Source of the DNA: Myxococcus sp. RHSTA-1-4
GTDB lineage: Bacteria; Myxococcota; Myxococcia; Myxococcales; Myxococcaceae
Direction of reading: 5' to 3'
DNA length: 64,000 bases
Assembly (NCBI RefSeq): GCF_020037125.1
Contig: NZ_JAIQDG010000040.1
Span: forward strand, 1 to 64,000
A program made the position numbers and the translations under genes. Below the pieces are notes generated by a model. That model was not told the DNA's origin. It ran no database searches and saw only the letters and a program-made list of their open reading frames with translations. Shown in pieces: positions 7,869 through 15,716 of this stretch (position 1 is the first letter of the stretch; each line of letters opens with the position of its first letter).

Positions 7869-9244
7869 GTCGCATCCTGGTCATCGAGGACGAACCCATC
7901 ATCCGCACGGAGCTGCGCAGGCTGCTGGTGCGCGCGGGACACGACGTATCCGAGGCGGGCTCGGTGCAGGAGGCGGCGGCGGACTACTCGCTGGACTCGT
8001 TTGATTTGGTGCTGTCGGACCTGCGACTGCCCGGGGCTCCGGGGACGGACGTCATCGCGATGTGCCCGGGGGTGCCGGTGCTCATCATGACGAGCTACGC
8101 CACGGTGAAGTCGGCGGTGGACGCGATGAAGCTGGGGGCGGTGGACTACATCGCGAAGCCGTTCGACCACGACGAACTGCTGATGCAGGTGGAGCGGGTG
8201 CTGCGCGAGGGGAAGCTGACGCGGCAGAACGCGGCGCTGAAGCGCGAGGTGGAGCAGGCACACCCGGTGAGCGGCATGGTGGGGAGCTGCGGGCCGATGC
8301 GCGAGGTCTTCGAACGCGTCCGCAAGGTGGCGCCCTCCCCGGCCACGGTGCTGGTGCTGGGGGAGTCCGGCACGGGCAAGGAATTGGTGGCGCGGGCGAT
8401 TCACGCACAGAGCCCGAGGGCGGACGGGCCGCTGGTGGCGGTGAACTGCGCGGCGATTCCGGAGGGACTGCTGGAGAGCGAGCTGTTCGGCCACGAGAAG
8501 GGCGCCTTCACGGGAGCGCAGGCGGCGCACGCGGGCCTGGTGGAGGCGGCGCACGGCGGGACGCTATTCCTGGATGAGATTGGCGAGCTGCCGGCACCCG
8601 CGCAGGCGCGGCTCTTGAGGATGTTGCAGGACGGCGAGGTGCGGCGCGTCGGTTCGACACGGCCGCGCAAGGTGGACGTGCGCATCGTCGCGGCGACGCA
8701 CCGGGACCTGCCACGGCGGGTGCAGGAGGGAGCGTTCCGGCAGGACCTCTACTTCCGGCTGCGGGTGGTGGAGATAAGACTGCCGCCGTTGCGGGAGCGT
8801 GGAGAGGACCTCCCCGCGCTGGCGAAGCACCTGCTGGACAAGGCGTGCCGGAAGATTGGCCGGGCCTCGGCGTCGTTCTCCAATGACGCGATGATGGCGC
8901 TGACGTCACACCCGTGGCCCGGCAACGTGCGCGAATTGGAGAACGCAATCGAGCGCGCGGTCATCCTGGCGGATGGGCCGGTGGTGACGCCGGACCTGCT
9001 GGCGCTGGAGCTGCCGGAAGGGAATGGCCACGGCGCCGCGGACGCCGAGGCCCGGGACTCCGGGGAGAGCGAAGCCGAGGAGGTCGGTGGCTCGCCGGAC
9101 TCGATGGAGGAGTACTTCCGGCGCTTCGTGCTGGAGCACCAGGAGCACATGGGCGAGACGGAGCTGGCGAAGCGGCTGGGCATCAGCCGCAAGGCCTTGT
9201 GGGAGAAGCGCCAGAAGCTGGGCATTCCCCGCACGCGGGCGTGA
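7865..9244 (+). CDS. NtrC-family sigma54-dependent response regulator (CbrB-like)
   Basis: This is a 459-residue protein. The receiver domain has the acidic pair EDE near the N-terminus and phospho-acceptor D52 (LVLSDLRLPG). The AAA+ domain has Walker A GESGTGKE (~166), the GAFTGA sigma54-contact loop, and the R-finger region. At the C-terminus a Fis-type helix-turn-helix is visible (ETELAKRLGISRKALWEKRQ). It should activate sigma54 promoters when phosphorylated by the adjacent kinase, with which it overlaps by 4 nt. Targets are not identifiable from sequence; the acetate operon 5 kb downstream is a candidate. Confidence 0.93.
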   Translation: MSRILVIEDEPIIRTELRRLLVRAGHDVSEAGSVQEAAADYSLDSFDLVLSDLRLPGAPGTDVIAMCPGVPVLIMTSYATVKSAVDAMKLGAVDYIAKPFDHDELLMQVERVLREGKLTRQNAALKREVEQAHPVSGMVGSCGPMREVFERVRKVAPSPATVLVLGESGTGKELVARAIHAQSPRADGPLVAVNCAAIPEGLLESELFGHEKGAFTGAQAAHAGLVEAAHGGTLFLDEIGELPAPAQARLLRMLQDGEVRRVGSTRPRKVDVRIVAATHRDLPRRVQEGAFRQDLYFRLRVVEIRLPPLRERGEDLPALAKHLLDKACRKIGRASASFSNDAMMALTSHPWPGNVRELENAIERAVILADGPVVTPDLLALELPEGNGHGAADAEARDSGESEAEEVGGSPDSMEEYFRRFVLEHQEHMGETELAKRLGISRKALWEKRQKLGIPRTRA

Positions 9245-9380
9245 GAAAGTGCAGACGTACTTGATGGTGCTCCTACCAGTACGCACTGGACATCACGAAT
9301 AAGATGTACTTGCATTTCAAGAACTTCCATCCATGTAACGCCATGACGGCACGCAGCAAAAGAAGACCACAGCATCGGCG

Positions 9381-11282
9381 GTGTGCACGGAGACAGGAAC
9401 CTCCTACCCGCAATATGGAAGGACCCAGGTATGGTCCCCCACAAAGAACGTTGCTAGCCTCACAACCTCAAACCTCTTCAGCTTGGTGGAACGACTAGTG
9501 GCCACGACCAAGTCAACTCTCCTCAAGACCGATGTAGATGCGGGGCTCATCGACCAGCGAGTCTCTGCGTTCGCCGAACGGCGCAAGGCTGACCTGGTCG
9601 CCCGACTAGGCCACGAGGCATCAGGAGACTCGCATAAGCGAAAGTCTGCAGCATTTGTTGTCCTTTGCGCCCAGTCACTACTTCAACTCGATGAAGACTC
9701 CGCCATCGAAATGCTAACTGACGGCGGGGACGACGGCGGAATCGACGCACTCCACATTGGCGATGTGCAGGACGGAGAGTTTGACGTCACCCTCTTCCAA
9801 GGAAAGTACAGCAAGAGCCTCGACGGAACATCAGGATACCCAGCCAATGCCATTGGCCGGATCATCGAAACCATCCGAGTAATTTTCGATCCCAGAAAGA
9901 AGATCCAGGCTCGCAACACACTCACCGTTGCCCTCACCGAGATTCGTTCACTGATTGTAGACGGGAACTTCCCAAAGGTACACATTGTTCTCTGCAACAA
10001 CGGCGGGCGCTGGGAATCCAATGGAGATGCTCGTATCCGGGAGGCGGCGCTCCCAAATGACCGAGTAGTTTTTACACATTTCAATCACCGCGCACTCGTA
10101 GAACTAATGCGCAGACAGCAACCGGTCGACGCGACGCTTCGCACGGTTGGGAAGTCAATCCTTGAAGAGTTTGACTTTCGGCGAGTCTTTATCGGCCGAG
10201 TCCAGGTGGGAGAAATTGGAAAGCTGTTCGAAACAAATGGCGACAAACTGCTTGAGCGGAACATCAGGCGTTACCTAGGCCTAAAGGACAATCGTGTCAA
10301 CTCAGCAATATACAAGACTCTTGAGGACCCCAAGCAGCGATCGAACTTCTACTTCTTCAACAACGGCATTACCGCCATCTGCACCAAGTTTACACACAAC
10401 GCACTCCAGGGAGGCGACCACACAATTCGCGTCGAAAACCTCCAAATTGTGAACGGAGGACAGACCAGCAAAACAATCCAAAAAAGAATACAAGACGACC
10501 CCACTGGCGACTACCAAGCGAGCTCCGTTCTCCTCAGACTCTATGAACTCGCAAGTCGAGATGACGACCTCGTCAACAACATCACATACGCAACAAACAG
10601 CCAAAACCCTGTCGACCTGACCGACTTGCGCTCTAACGATCCAATTCAAGACCGATTGGCCCTCGGCCTCAAGGAACTGGGGTTCGAGTATAAGCGCAAG
10701 CGTGACGACATAGCGACGGGAGGCGATACCATCACTTCCTCCGTAGCTGCAGAAGCCATCATGGCAGTTTGGCGTCGCAAGCCTAATGCCGCCAAGTTCA
10801 GGCGCAGCAGGCTTTTCGGTGACTTATACCAAGAAATCTTTCGCGAAGACTTGCTTCCCGCACACGTCCTCCTCTCCGTGCTTGTTTTCCGACTCGTTGA
10901 GAACGAACGCAAACGGGGTAGCCTGCAAGCTCGCTTTGTCCCCTATGCATCGCACTTCTTGGCAATGGTGGTCGGAGATGTCCTTCTGCGGAGCAAAGAC
11001 GTAACGAGAGATTCTGTAGACCACGAGAACCTTCCGGCAATCCGTGAGTACTTCGACAAGAACCGACAGAAACTGTACAAGAGTGCTGTTCGCAAGGTCA
11101 CAGCAGCACTGAAAGTACTGGGCGTAACGGAAGAAACGGCGTTGCCCCGAGTCGCTGCGCAGTTCCGCCGTGGTGACCTGCTTGAGCCGCTGGAAAAGGA
11201 ACTAGAGAAACGCGTAGACCGACAACCTCGGACTAGTTCGCGCGCTCGAAAAGCCTCTCGGCCAAGCTCACGGCGGCAATAA
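9381..11282 (+). CDS. AIPR-family phage-defence protein with nuclease-like N-terminus
   Basis: This is a product of about 633 residues. The C-terminal two thirds match the AIPR (abortive infection phage resistance) family: LLERNIRRYLG, NFYFFNNGITAICTKF and LQIVNGGQTSKTI are its hallmark blocks. Near residues 120-143 a D122...Q140-x-K142 pattern (GGIDAL...LFQGKYS) resembles the PD-(D/E)xK core of Mrr-like endonucleases. The gene is markedly richer in A/T-ending codons than its neighbours, so it is probably recently acquired. The start is uncertain: GTG 9381 is the longest, and GTG 9486 or 9498 are possible; none has a clear ribosome site. No partner gene (methylase, antitoxin) is adjacent. Confidence 0.83.
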   Translation: MCTETGTSYPQYGRTQVWSPTKNVASLTTSNLFSLVERLVATTKSTLLKTDVDAGLIDQRVSAFAERRKADLVARLGHEASGDSHKRKSAAFVVLCAQSLLQLDEDSAIEMLTDGGDDGGIDALHIGDVQDGEFDVTLFQGKYSKSLDGTSGYPANAIGRIIETIRVIFDPRKKIQARNTLTVALTEIRSLIVDGNFPKVHIVLCNNGGRWESNGDARIREAALPNDRVVFTHFNHRALVELMRRQQPVDATLRTVGKSILEEFDFRRVFIGRVQVGEIGKLFETNGDKLLERNIRRYLGLKDNRVNSAIYKTLEDPKQRSNFYFFNNGITAICTKFTHNALQGGDHTIRVENLQIVNGGQTSKTIQKRIQDDPTGDYQASSVLLRLYELASRDDDLVNNITYATNSQNPVDLTDLRSNDPIQDRLALGLKELGFEYKRKRDDIATGGDTITSSVAAEAIMAVWRRKPNAAKFRRSRLFGDLYQEIFREDLLPAHVLLSVLVFRLVENERKRGSLQARFVPYASHFLAMVVGDVLLRSKDVTRDSVDHENLPAIREYFDKNRQKLYKSAVRKVTAALKVLGVTEETALPRVAAQFRRGDLLEPLEKELEKRVDRQPRTSSRARKASRPSSRRQ

Positions 11283-11368
11283 TCCCGCCGCATGGCGGCA
11301 CCTTCGCCAGCGAGTTCCTCTCGTTGCTGGTAGCACCTGACGGCATCGATGCCTACGGATGCACATGA
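11270..11368 (+). pseudogene. Possible C-terminal tail of a lost toxin gene
   Basis: In the frame that ends at TGA 11366-11368 there is an open stretch reading ...HGGTFASEFLSLLVAPDG and on to the stop, which overlaps the ATG of the SUFU immunity gene as ATGA. It has no start of its own and runs leftward into the end of the AIPR gene in another frame. Immunity genes of polymorphic toxins usually overlap the stop of their toxin in this way. This may therefore be the stump of the cognate toxin after AIPR insertion or deletion. The evidence is short and weak. Confidence 0.3.
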
Positions 11369-11916
11369 ACATCAGCACGCACCTGGAGAGTATCCTCGGC
11401 TCCATTGAAAGAGGCTGCTCTGCCTCCGGGGCCCCAACGGGGGTGCAGGGCTGCCGATTCCGGGACCAGCCCGACACCTCTGCGACCACCTACGCCACCC
11501 TCGGACTCAGCCATCACGTGCTCCGCTTGAAGGGGGCTAGAGAGGTCAGACAGGAACTCCTCCTTTCCGTTCAAGCGTCACAGGCACGGGATGAACTCGC
11601 GGGCACGCTGTTCGAAGTCGCGACCCGCATGCTCCAGGACCACAGGGCCCTGCTCCGAGGAGAAGTAGTCCACCTCGGCGGCCCCATCCTGCACGGCACC
11701 GAAGCCACCGCTCTCTACGCCTCGAGCCCGGTCCTCTTCCCGGAGAGCCTCGCCACCTTCTCCAGCACCACGCCTCCCACTGTCTTTGTCTGGCTCTTCC
11801 CCGTCCTCCCCAGTGAAGTCCGCTTCATCGTCGCACACGGATGGAGCGCCTTCGAAGGCCTCTTGGAACGGAATGCCCCGGACCTGCTCGATCTGCACCG
11901 CGCACCCATCGTTTGA
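11359..11916 (+). CDS. Suppressor-of-fused (SUFU) domain immunity protein
   Basis: This is a 185-residue soluble protein. The central and C-terminal parts (YATLGLSHHVL, ...LFPESLATF, FVWLFPVLPSEVRFI, HGWSAFEGLLERNAPDLLDL) fit the SUFU family. In bacteria that fold mainly serves as an immunity protein against secreted polymorphic toxins. No intact toxin gene precedes it: the AIPR gene ends 76 nt upstream with only a short possible toxin tail between. Start is ATG 11359 or 11365; the latter overlaps the upstream stop as ATGA. Its stop codon opens the first copy of a ~117-bp direct repeat. Confidence 0.8.
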   Translation: MHMNISTHLESILGSIERGCSASGAPTGVQGCRFRDQPDTSATTYATLGLSHHVLRLKGAREVRQELLLSVQASQARDELAGTLFEVATRMLQDHRALLRGEVVHLGGPILHGTEATALYASSPVLFPESLATFSSTTPPTVFVWLFPVLPSEVRFIVAHGWSAFEGLLERNAPDLLDLHRAPIV

Positions 11917-12030
11917 CGAACTGCGGCAGCCCTCCAAGGCACGCGTATGCTCCGCGCCGTACACGGGTCCGCGACGAAACACCGGTTACGGCGCACTGCT
12001 CGAATCGTTCCGTGGTCACAACTCCATCAC
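11914..12030 (+). repeat. Imperfect direct repeat, copy A (~117 bp)
   Basis: It begins at the TGA stop of the SUFU gene and matches 14371-14490 at roughly 70-75% by eye with one short gap. The best-conserved core is GTTACG...CG-CA-TGC-CGAATCGTT (11985-12009), about 23 of 28 positions. Each copy lies just downstream of an immunity gene and upstream of a gene for a secreted product. This suggests either a shared control region or a recombination seam between toxin/immunity cassettes. Confidence 0.7.
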
Positions 12031-12090
12031 TTCTCTTCAGGCGGAGCATCGTCCATACGAGGGCCATGGCATGAAGCGAGACGTCCATCC

Positions 12091-13662
12091 TTGAGCCTCC
12101 AGGTCTGTGCCCTCCTCGCGCTGGCAGTGGTGCTCAGCGGCTGCGGCACGGGCGGCCCGTTGCCGATAGACGACCCTCTCTCCTGGCATCTCCGCAGGGG
12201 GACGTTGCCCCAGTCCCAGTTCCTCCACCAACGAGCACTGGAGCAACGCACTCAAAGCGGGCTCGGCCCTATCGAGTCATCGCTCGTCGACGTTGACTGG
12301 TTCCAGGGCCTGATGGTGCGCGCTGGCGTCTCCCCCACCCTGCTGCCCGTGGACGGGCGGAAACTGACACCGCCACAAGCAGCAGCGCTGTTGACGCGAC
12401 TGCTGGAAGCTGAGGCCCCCCTGCGCGACTGGGGCCCGCGACGCATGGCGGCCCACCTGCTGGTGGGCGTGGTTCAGGTTGGCAGGCACATATCGCGCGA
12501 AGAACTGCACGTCCGCATGCGGCGATATGCGGGAACGCTCGTCCTTCGGCCTGATGGCTACCTGGTGAGTTCCACCACAGGCGAGGCGCTTCAATACGCG
12601 GGGGAGGTGGAGTTGGTTGACGGCACCCTCCGCGCGGAAGGCTTCGAGGTAGGACCCTTCTACGGCACGCGGGGCGACGCGCACCTGTACCGACTGGAGG
12701 ACGACCTCGGGCACCATCCCGACGCGCGCGTGGCGGGCAGCTACAGGCCGGACACGAACACGGCGGGCCCCGCAGTGGAGGGGATGGGCCGGGCGGTAGA
12801 GGACACCGTGAACGGCGTGGTGACGCTGGTGCTGGAGCCCGAGGAGAGCCTCGCAGGCCTGGCGAAGTTGCCCTCCGCGGTACGAACGCTGATTGAGCAC
12901 AGCCCGGAGTACTGGGAGCGATACCGCGCTCTGCCCCATGGCGAGCAGGTACGGCAGGCCTCCAGACTGCTGAGCAATATCCTGCTGACGTGCGGCACGG
13001 CGGGCGCGGGCAGTGCGCGCATCGCCTCCGCCGGGAGCCGGCTGGGGCAACTCGGTGTGCCCGTGCTCTCCCTCGCAGCCGATGGCACCCTGGCGCTGCG
13101 CGCGGTGGCAGTCCCAGCCGGTCGGCTCGTAACGGTTGCTGGCGAGGGCGCCACTGCCCTTTATGTCCTGCACGCGGCCAGCGCCGGAGCAGGCGGTGGA
13201 GGCAATGGCATCCCCACAAGGTCCTGGCCCCCACCCCAGCGCGGTCCTGGACGGTGGGAGCAGAAGAACGAGGGGATGAAGCCCGCCGCCAGGGAGTACC
13301 AGGCCCAGAACACGGGTGCGCCTGAAGGATGGGTCTACCGTGTACGGACCGGCAGTGGTCCCAGGGACTTCGTGGACTTCGACGGCTTCGATGCGGACAT
13401 CCTCCTGGAGACCAAGGGCCCGAACATCGCGAAGTTCATTGACGACAACCTGGAGCCACTCTCGTTCTTCGAAGGCTTCGACGGCATCCTTTCGCAGGCG
13501 ACAAAGCAGTTCGAAGCTGCCAACGGAGTGCCCCTGCGGTGGGTCGTGGCGGAGAAGAGACTGGCTGACTACCTCCGCAAGCTTTTCGATGCGAACGGCC
13601 TCAGCAGAATCGAGATCGTCCACATTCCAGCGAGATCCTCGAGGAGCGTTCCACATGAATGA
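12091..13662 (+). CDS. SitA-like lipoprotein toxin with C-terminal Tox-REase-5 nuclease domain
   Basis: The N-terminus is a lipoprotein signal (VCALLALAVVLSGC, lipobox LSGC). About 350 residues of a Myxococcus-type lipoprotein carrier region follow, then a glycine-rich hinge, then a ~115-residue toxin domain. The toxin has a restriction-endonuclease-like core, D436...E440-T-K442 (DADILLETKG, numbering from TTG 12091), as in Tox-REase-5. Lipoprotein toxins of this plan (SitA) are passed between myxobacterial cells by outer-membrane exchange and kill siblings lacking the immunity protein. The start is problematic. The only in-frame starts are TTG 12091 and ATG 11947 inside the repeat. ATG 12071 (MKR) would give a proper positively charged signal peptide if one base were added. 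The 3' end overlaps the immunity gene by 8 nt. Confidence 0.8.
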   Translation: MSLQVCALLALAVVLSGCGTGGPLPIDDPLSWHLRRGTLPQSQFLHQRALEQRTQSGLGPIESSLVDVDWFQGLMVRAGVSPTLLPVDGRKLTPPQAAALLTRLLEAEAPLRDWGPRRMAAHLLVGVVQVGRHISREELHVRMRRYAGTLVLRPDGYLVSSTTGEALQYAGEVELVDGTLRAEGFEVGPFYGTRGDAHLYRLEDDLGHHPDARVAGSYRPDTNTAGPAVEGMGRAVEDTVNGVVTLVLEPEESLAGLAKLPSAVRTLIEHSPEYWERYRALPHGEQVRQASRLLSNILLTCGTAGAGSARIASAGSRLGQLGVPVLSLAADGTLALRAVAVPAGRLVTVAGEGATALYVLHAASAGAGGGGNGIPTRSWPPPQRGPGRWEQKNEGMKPAAREYQAQNTGAPEGWVYRVRTGSGPRDFVDFDGFDADILLETKGPNIAKFIDDNLEPLSFFEGFDGILSQATKQFEAANGVPLRWVVAEKRLADYLRKLFDANGLSRIEIVHIPARSSRSVPHE

Positions 13663-14362
13663 AGACTACTACGCAGGTGTGTACTGGCCTGCTCGCAAGG
13701 AGCCAGCCGAGACCTGTGCACAGCGCGTGGAGTCCCTCCTTCAAGGTCTTGGCCCACTGGACCCAACTTGGACGAGTTGGTACGGAACAGGCAGAACCCG
13801 TGAGCAGGCGCTCAAGAAATTGCTTGTTCCTCGCGCATCAACCTTCGTGCAGCTGTTCTCGAACAAGAAGCATCAACTTCTGGGCGGGTTCAGCCTCACG
13901 GCATGGAACGGAGAGCCCCAGGGGAGCACCACCGGGATCATTCTGAAGTGTGGCCTGACCTCCACAAACGTGTGTAATTCGTGCACGCTCAATCCTCCGC
14001 GGCAAGGGCCTGTCGCGCAGCGGCTCATCAATACCGAGGTGATGACCCGGGCTCTTCGCGCCATGGCACTCGCCTGGGAGCCGGAGTGGGGCATCGCGAC
14101 TTCGCACATCCATCGCGCGGAGGTCCTCAAGGCCGCCGAGCCGGGGACCTTCGTGGGCTGGGCCATGTACTTCTCGCGCAGCCGTGGCACGGTGCCGCCC
14201 CTGCCAGCGCCGGTGCGAATCGAACCCGTGGAGGACAAGGGCACGCTCGTCATCCTCACCCCCGAGCGATTCACCGCCACCCATCCCGCGCACGTGGCAC
14301 TCGCCGCATCCATCCAGGAACGGCTCGGTGAAGCCGGACTGCTGAGGCCGCTCGGTGGCTGA
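13655..14362 (+). CDS. Imm52-family immunity protein (SitI-like)
   Basis: This is a 235-residue protein from ATG 13655 (MNEDYYAGVYWPARKEPAET), preceded by GAGGAGCG and overlapping the toxin stop by 8 nt. The opening YYAGVYWPARKE and the later DPTWTSWYGTGRTREQAL pattern match Imm52, the immunity family usually paired with Tox-REase-5. It has no signal peptide, so it should neutralise the nuclease in the cytoplasm. The pair forms a complete toxin/immunity cassette bounded on both sides by the direct repeats. Confidence 0.83.
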   Translation: MNEDYYAGVYWPARKEPAETCAQRVESLLQGLGPLDPTWTSWYGTGRTREQALKKLLVPRASTFVQLFSNKKHQLLGGFSLTAWNGEPQGSTTGIILKCGLTSTNVCNSCTLNPPRQGPVAQRLINTEVMTRALRAMALAWEPEWGIATSHIHRAEVLKAAEPGTFVGWAMYFSRSRGTVPPLPAPVRIEPVEDKGTLVILTPERFTATHPAHVALAASIQERLGEAGLLRPLGG

Positions 14363-14370
14363 AGCGCGCA

Positions 14371-14490
14371 TGACAAGCTGCGTCAGCCCTTGAAGGCACA
14401 CGCCTGTTCTGCGTCATGCAGGGGTCAAAGACACTCCACACGCGTTACGACGCATTGCACGAATCGTTACCAGGGTAACGACACCGTCAC
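14371..14490 (+). repeat. Imperfect direct repeat, copy B (~120 bp)
   Basis: Second copy of the repeat at 11914-12030, starting 8 nt after the Imm52 stop. Shared blocks include TGAC-A-CTGCG-CAGCCCT, AAGGCAC-CG, then GTTACG and CGAATCGTT. It ends about 95 nt before the porin start codon, so it may also form part of the acetate operon promoter region. Confidence 0.7.
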
Positions 14491-14553
14491 CTTCCGTAAC
14501 ACCCTGACGCACCGGGCCAACCCGTAAGGTCCTGAATATCCGGGCAACGTGCG

Positions 14554-14570
14554 TTGGCAGAGGCGTTGCT
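14554..14570 (+). promoter_or_regulatory. Sigma54-like -24/-12 element before porin gene
   Basis: TTGGCAGAGGCGTTGCT matches the sigma54 consensus (TGGCAC-N5-TTGC) with the correct 12-nt GG-to-GC spacing and one mismatch in the -24 box. The predicted transcription start would fall only a few bases before ATG 14584, which would leave an almost leaderless mRNA without a ribosome site. The match could therefore be fortuitous, or the true start codon could differ. Confidence 0.3.
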
Positions 14571-14583
14571 CTGGGACGGGGGC

Positions 14584-15687
14584 ATGCGCCCACTCCCCTT
14601 CCGCCTGCTGTCGCTCCTGGCCGCGCTCGTGGCCCTGCTGCACGCCGGCCCCGCGTCCGCGGGGAAGATAACGCTCGGCGAAGAGGCCTCCCTCAACGTC
14701 AACGTCCTCCTCCAGCCGCAGCTCCAGCTCATCAAGGACGGAGCCCCCACCGGTGACGTGGGCACCGACCTCTTCCTGCGGCGCGTCCGCCTGCTCGTCT
14801 TCGGCAACGTCACCAAGAACCTGTCGTTCTTCATCGAGACGGACCAGCCCAACTACGGCAAGGACGGCAACTTCGACGTCACGCTCTTCATGCAGGACGC
14901 GTTCATCTCCTACATGTTCGCGGAGAAGATCTGGGTGGACGCTGGCCTCCTCATCGCCCCGCTCTCCCGCCACAACCTCCAGGGCGCCGTCGCCCTCAAC
15001 ACGGTGGACTACCACTCCAGCCTCGTCCGCTTCACCCCCGGGGTTGGCAAGGTCTGGCGCGACACGGGCATCCAGCTCCGCGGCTTCGTGGGGAAGCTCG
15101 GCTTCCGCGCCGCCCTCCTCAACGGCGTCGAGGGCGTCCGCAAGCCCGAGGCCACCGTCAACCCGGACGACCGCCCCCGCGGCGTCGCCAACGTCCGCTG
15201 GTACTTCCTCACCCGCGAGGAGGACCTCTTCTTCCAGGGCATCTACTTCGACGACAAGCCGCGCCTCTCCGTGGGCCTCGGCGCCGACTACCAGCCCTCC
15301 GCCGTCGCCACCGCCTCCGGCGTCCACGACTCGCTCGCGCTCTCCTCGGACGTCTTCCTCGACCTGCCCCTCGCCAATGACCAGGCCGTGGTCTTCCAGA
15401 CGACCGTCTTCCACTACCGCGAGGGCATGGACAACGCGCAGAGCGGCACCGGCTTCTTCTCCGAGCTGGGCTACCGCTTCGGCAGGCTCGAGCCCGTCCT
15501 CTCCGGCGAGTACTTCAACTCGCGCGTGGTGAACCAGGACCTGCTCGTCATCCGCCCCGGCTTCAACCTCTGGTTCCAGGCCCACACCTTCAACCTCAAG
15601 ACCGAGGTCGCCATCTCCAAGGTGGGCGACCTCTCCGAGGCCGACACCGGCATCACCGGCACGGCCCAGCTCCAGTTCTTCTACTGA
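14584..15687 (+). CDS. Outer-membrane porin (phosphate-selective porin O/P-like)
   Basis: This is a 367-residue precursor starting at ATG 14584 (MRPLPFRLLSLLAALVALL), with a Sec signal peptide ending at GPASAG. The remainder alternates polar and hydrophobic residues in short beta strands (FLRRVRLLVFGNVTKNLSFF, VDAGLLIAPLSRHNLQG, ...TAQLQFFY) and ends in phenylalanine-tyrosine, typical of beta-barrel insertion signals. The pattern resembles OprP/OprO porins. It lies 29 nt upstream of acetyl-CoA synthetase and heads the acetate operon. It likely admits acetate or other small anions through the outer membrane. Confidence 0.78.
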   Translation: MRPLPFRLLSLLAALVALLHAGPASAGKITLGEEASLNVNVLLQPQLQLIKDGAPTGDVGTDLFLRRVRLLVFGNVTKNLSFFIETDQPNYGKDGNFDVTLFMQDAFISYMFAEKIWVDAGLLIAPLSRHNLQGAVALNTVDYHSSLVRFTPGVGKVWRDTGIQLRGFVGKLGFRAALLNGVEGVRKPEATVNPDDRPRGVANVRWYFLTREEDLFFQGIYFDDKPRLSVGLGADYQPSAVATASGVHDSLALSSDVFLDLPLANDQAVVFQTTVFHYREGMDNAQSGTGFFSELGYRFGRLEPVLSGEYFNSRVVNQDLLVIRPGFNLWFQAHTFNLKTEVAISKVGDLSEADTGITGTAQLQFFY

Positions 15688-15716
15688 CCCCCACTTCACG
15701 CCACGAGGATGACCCC

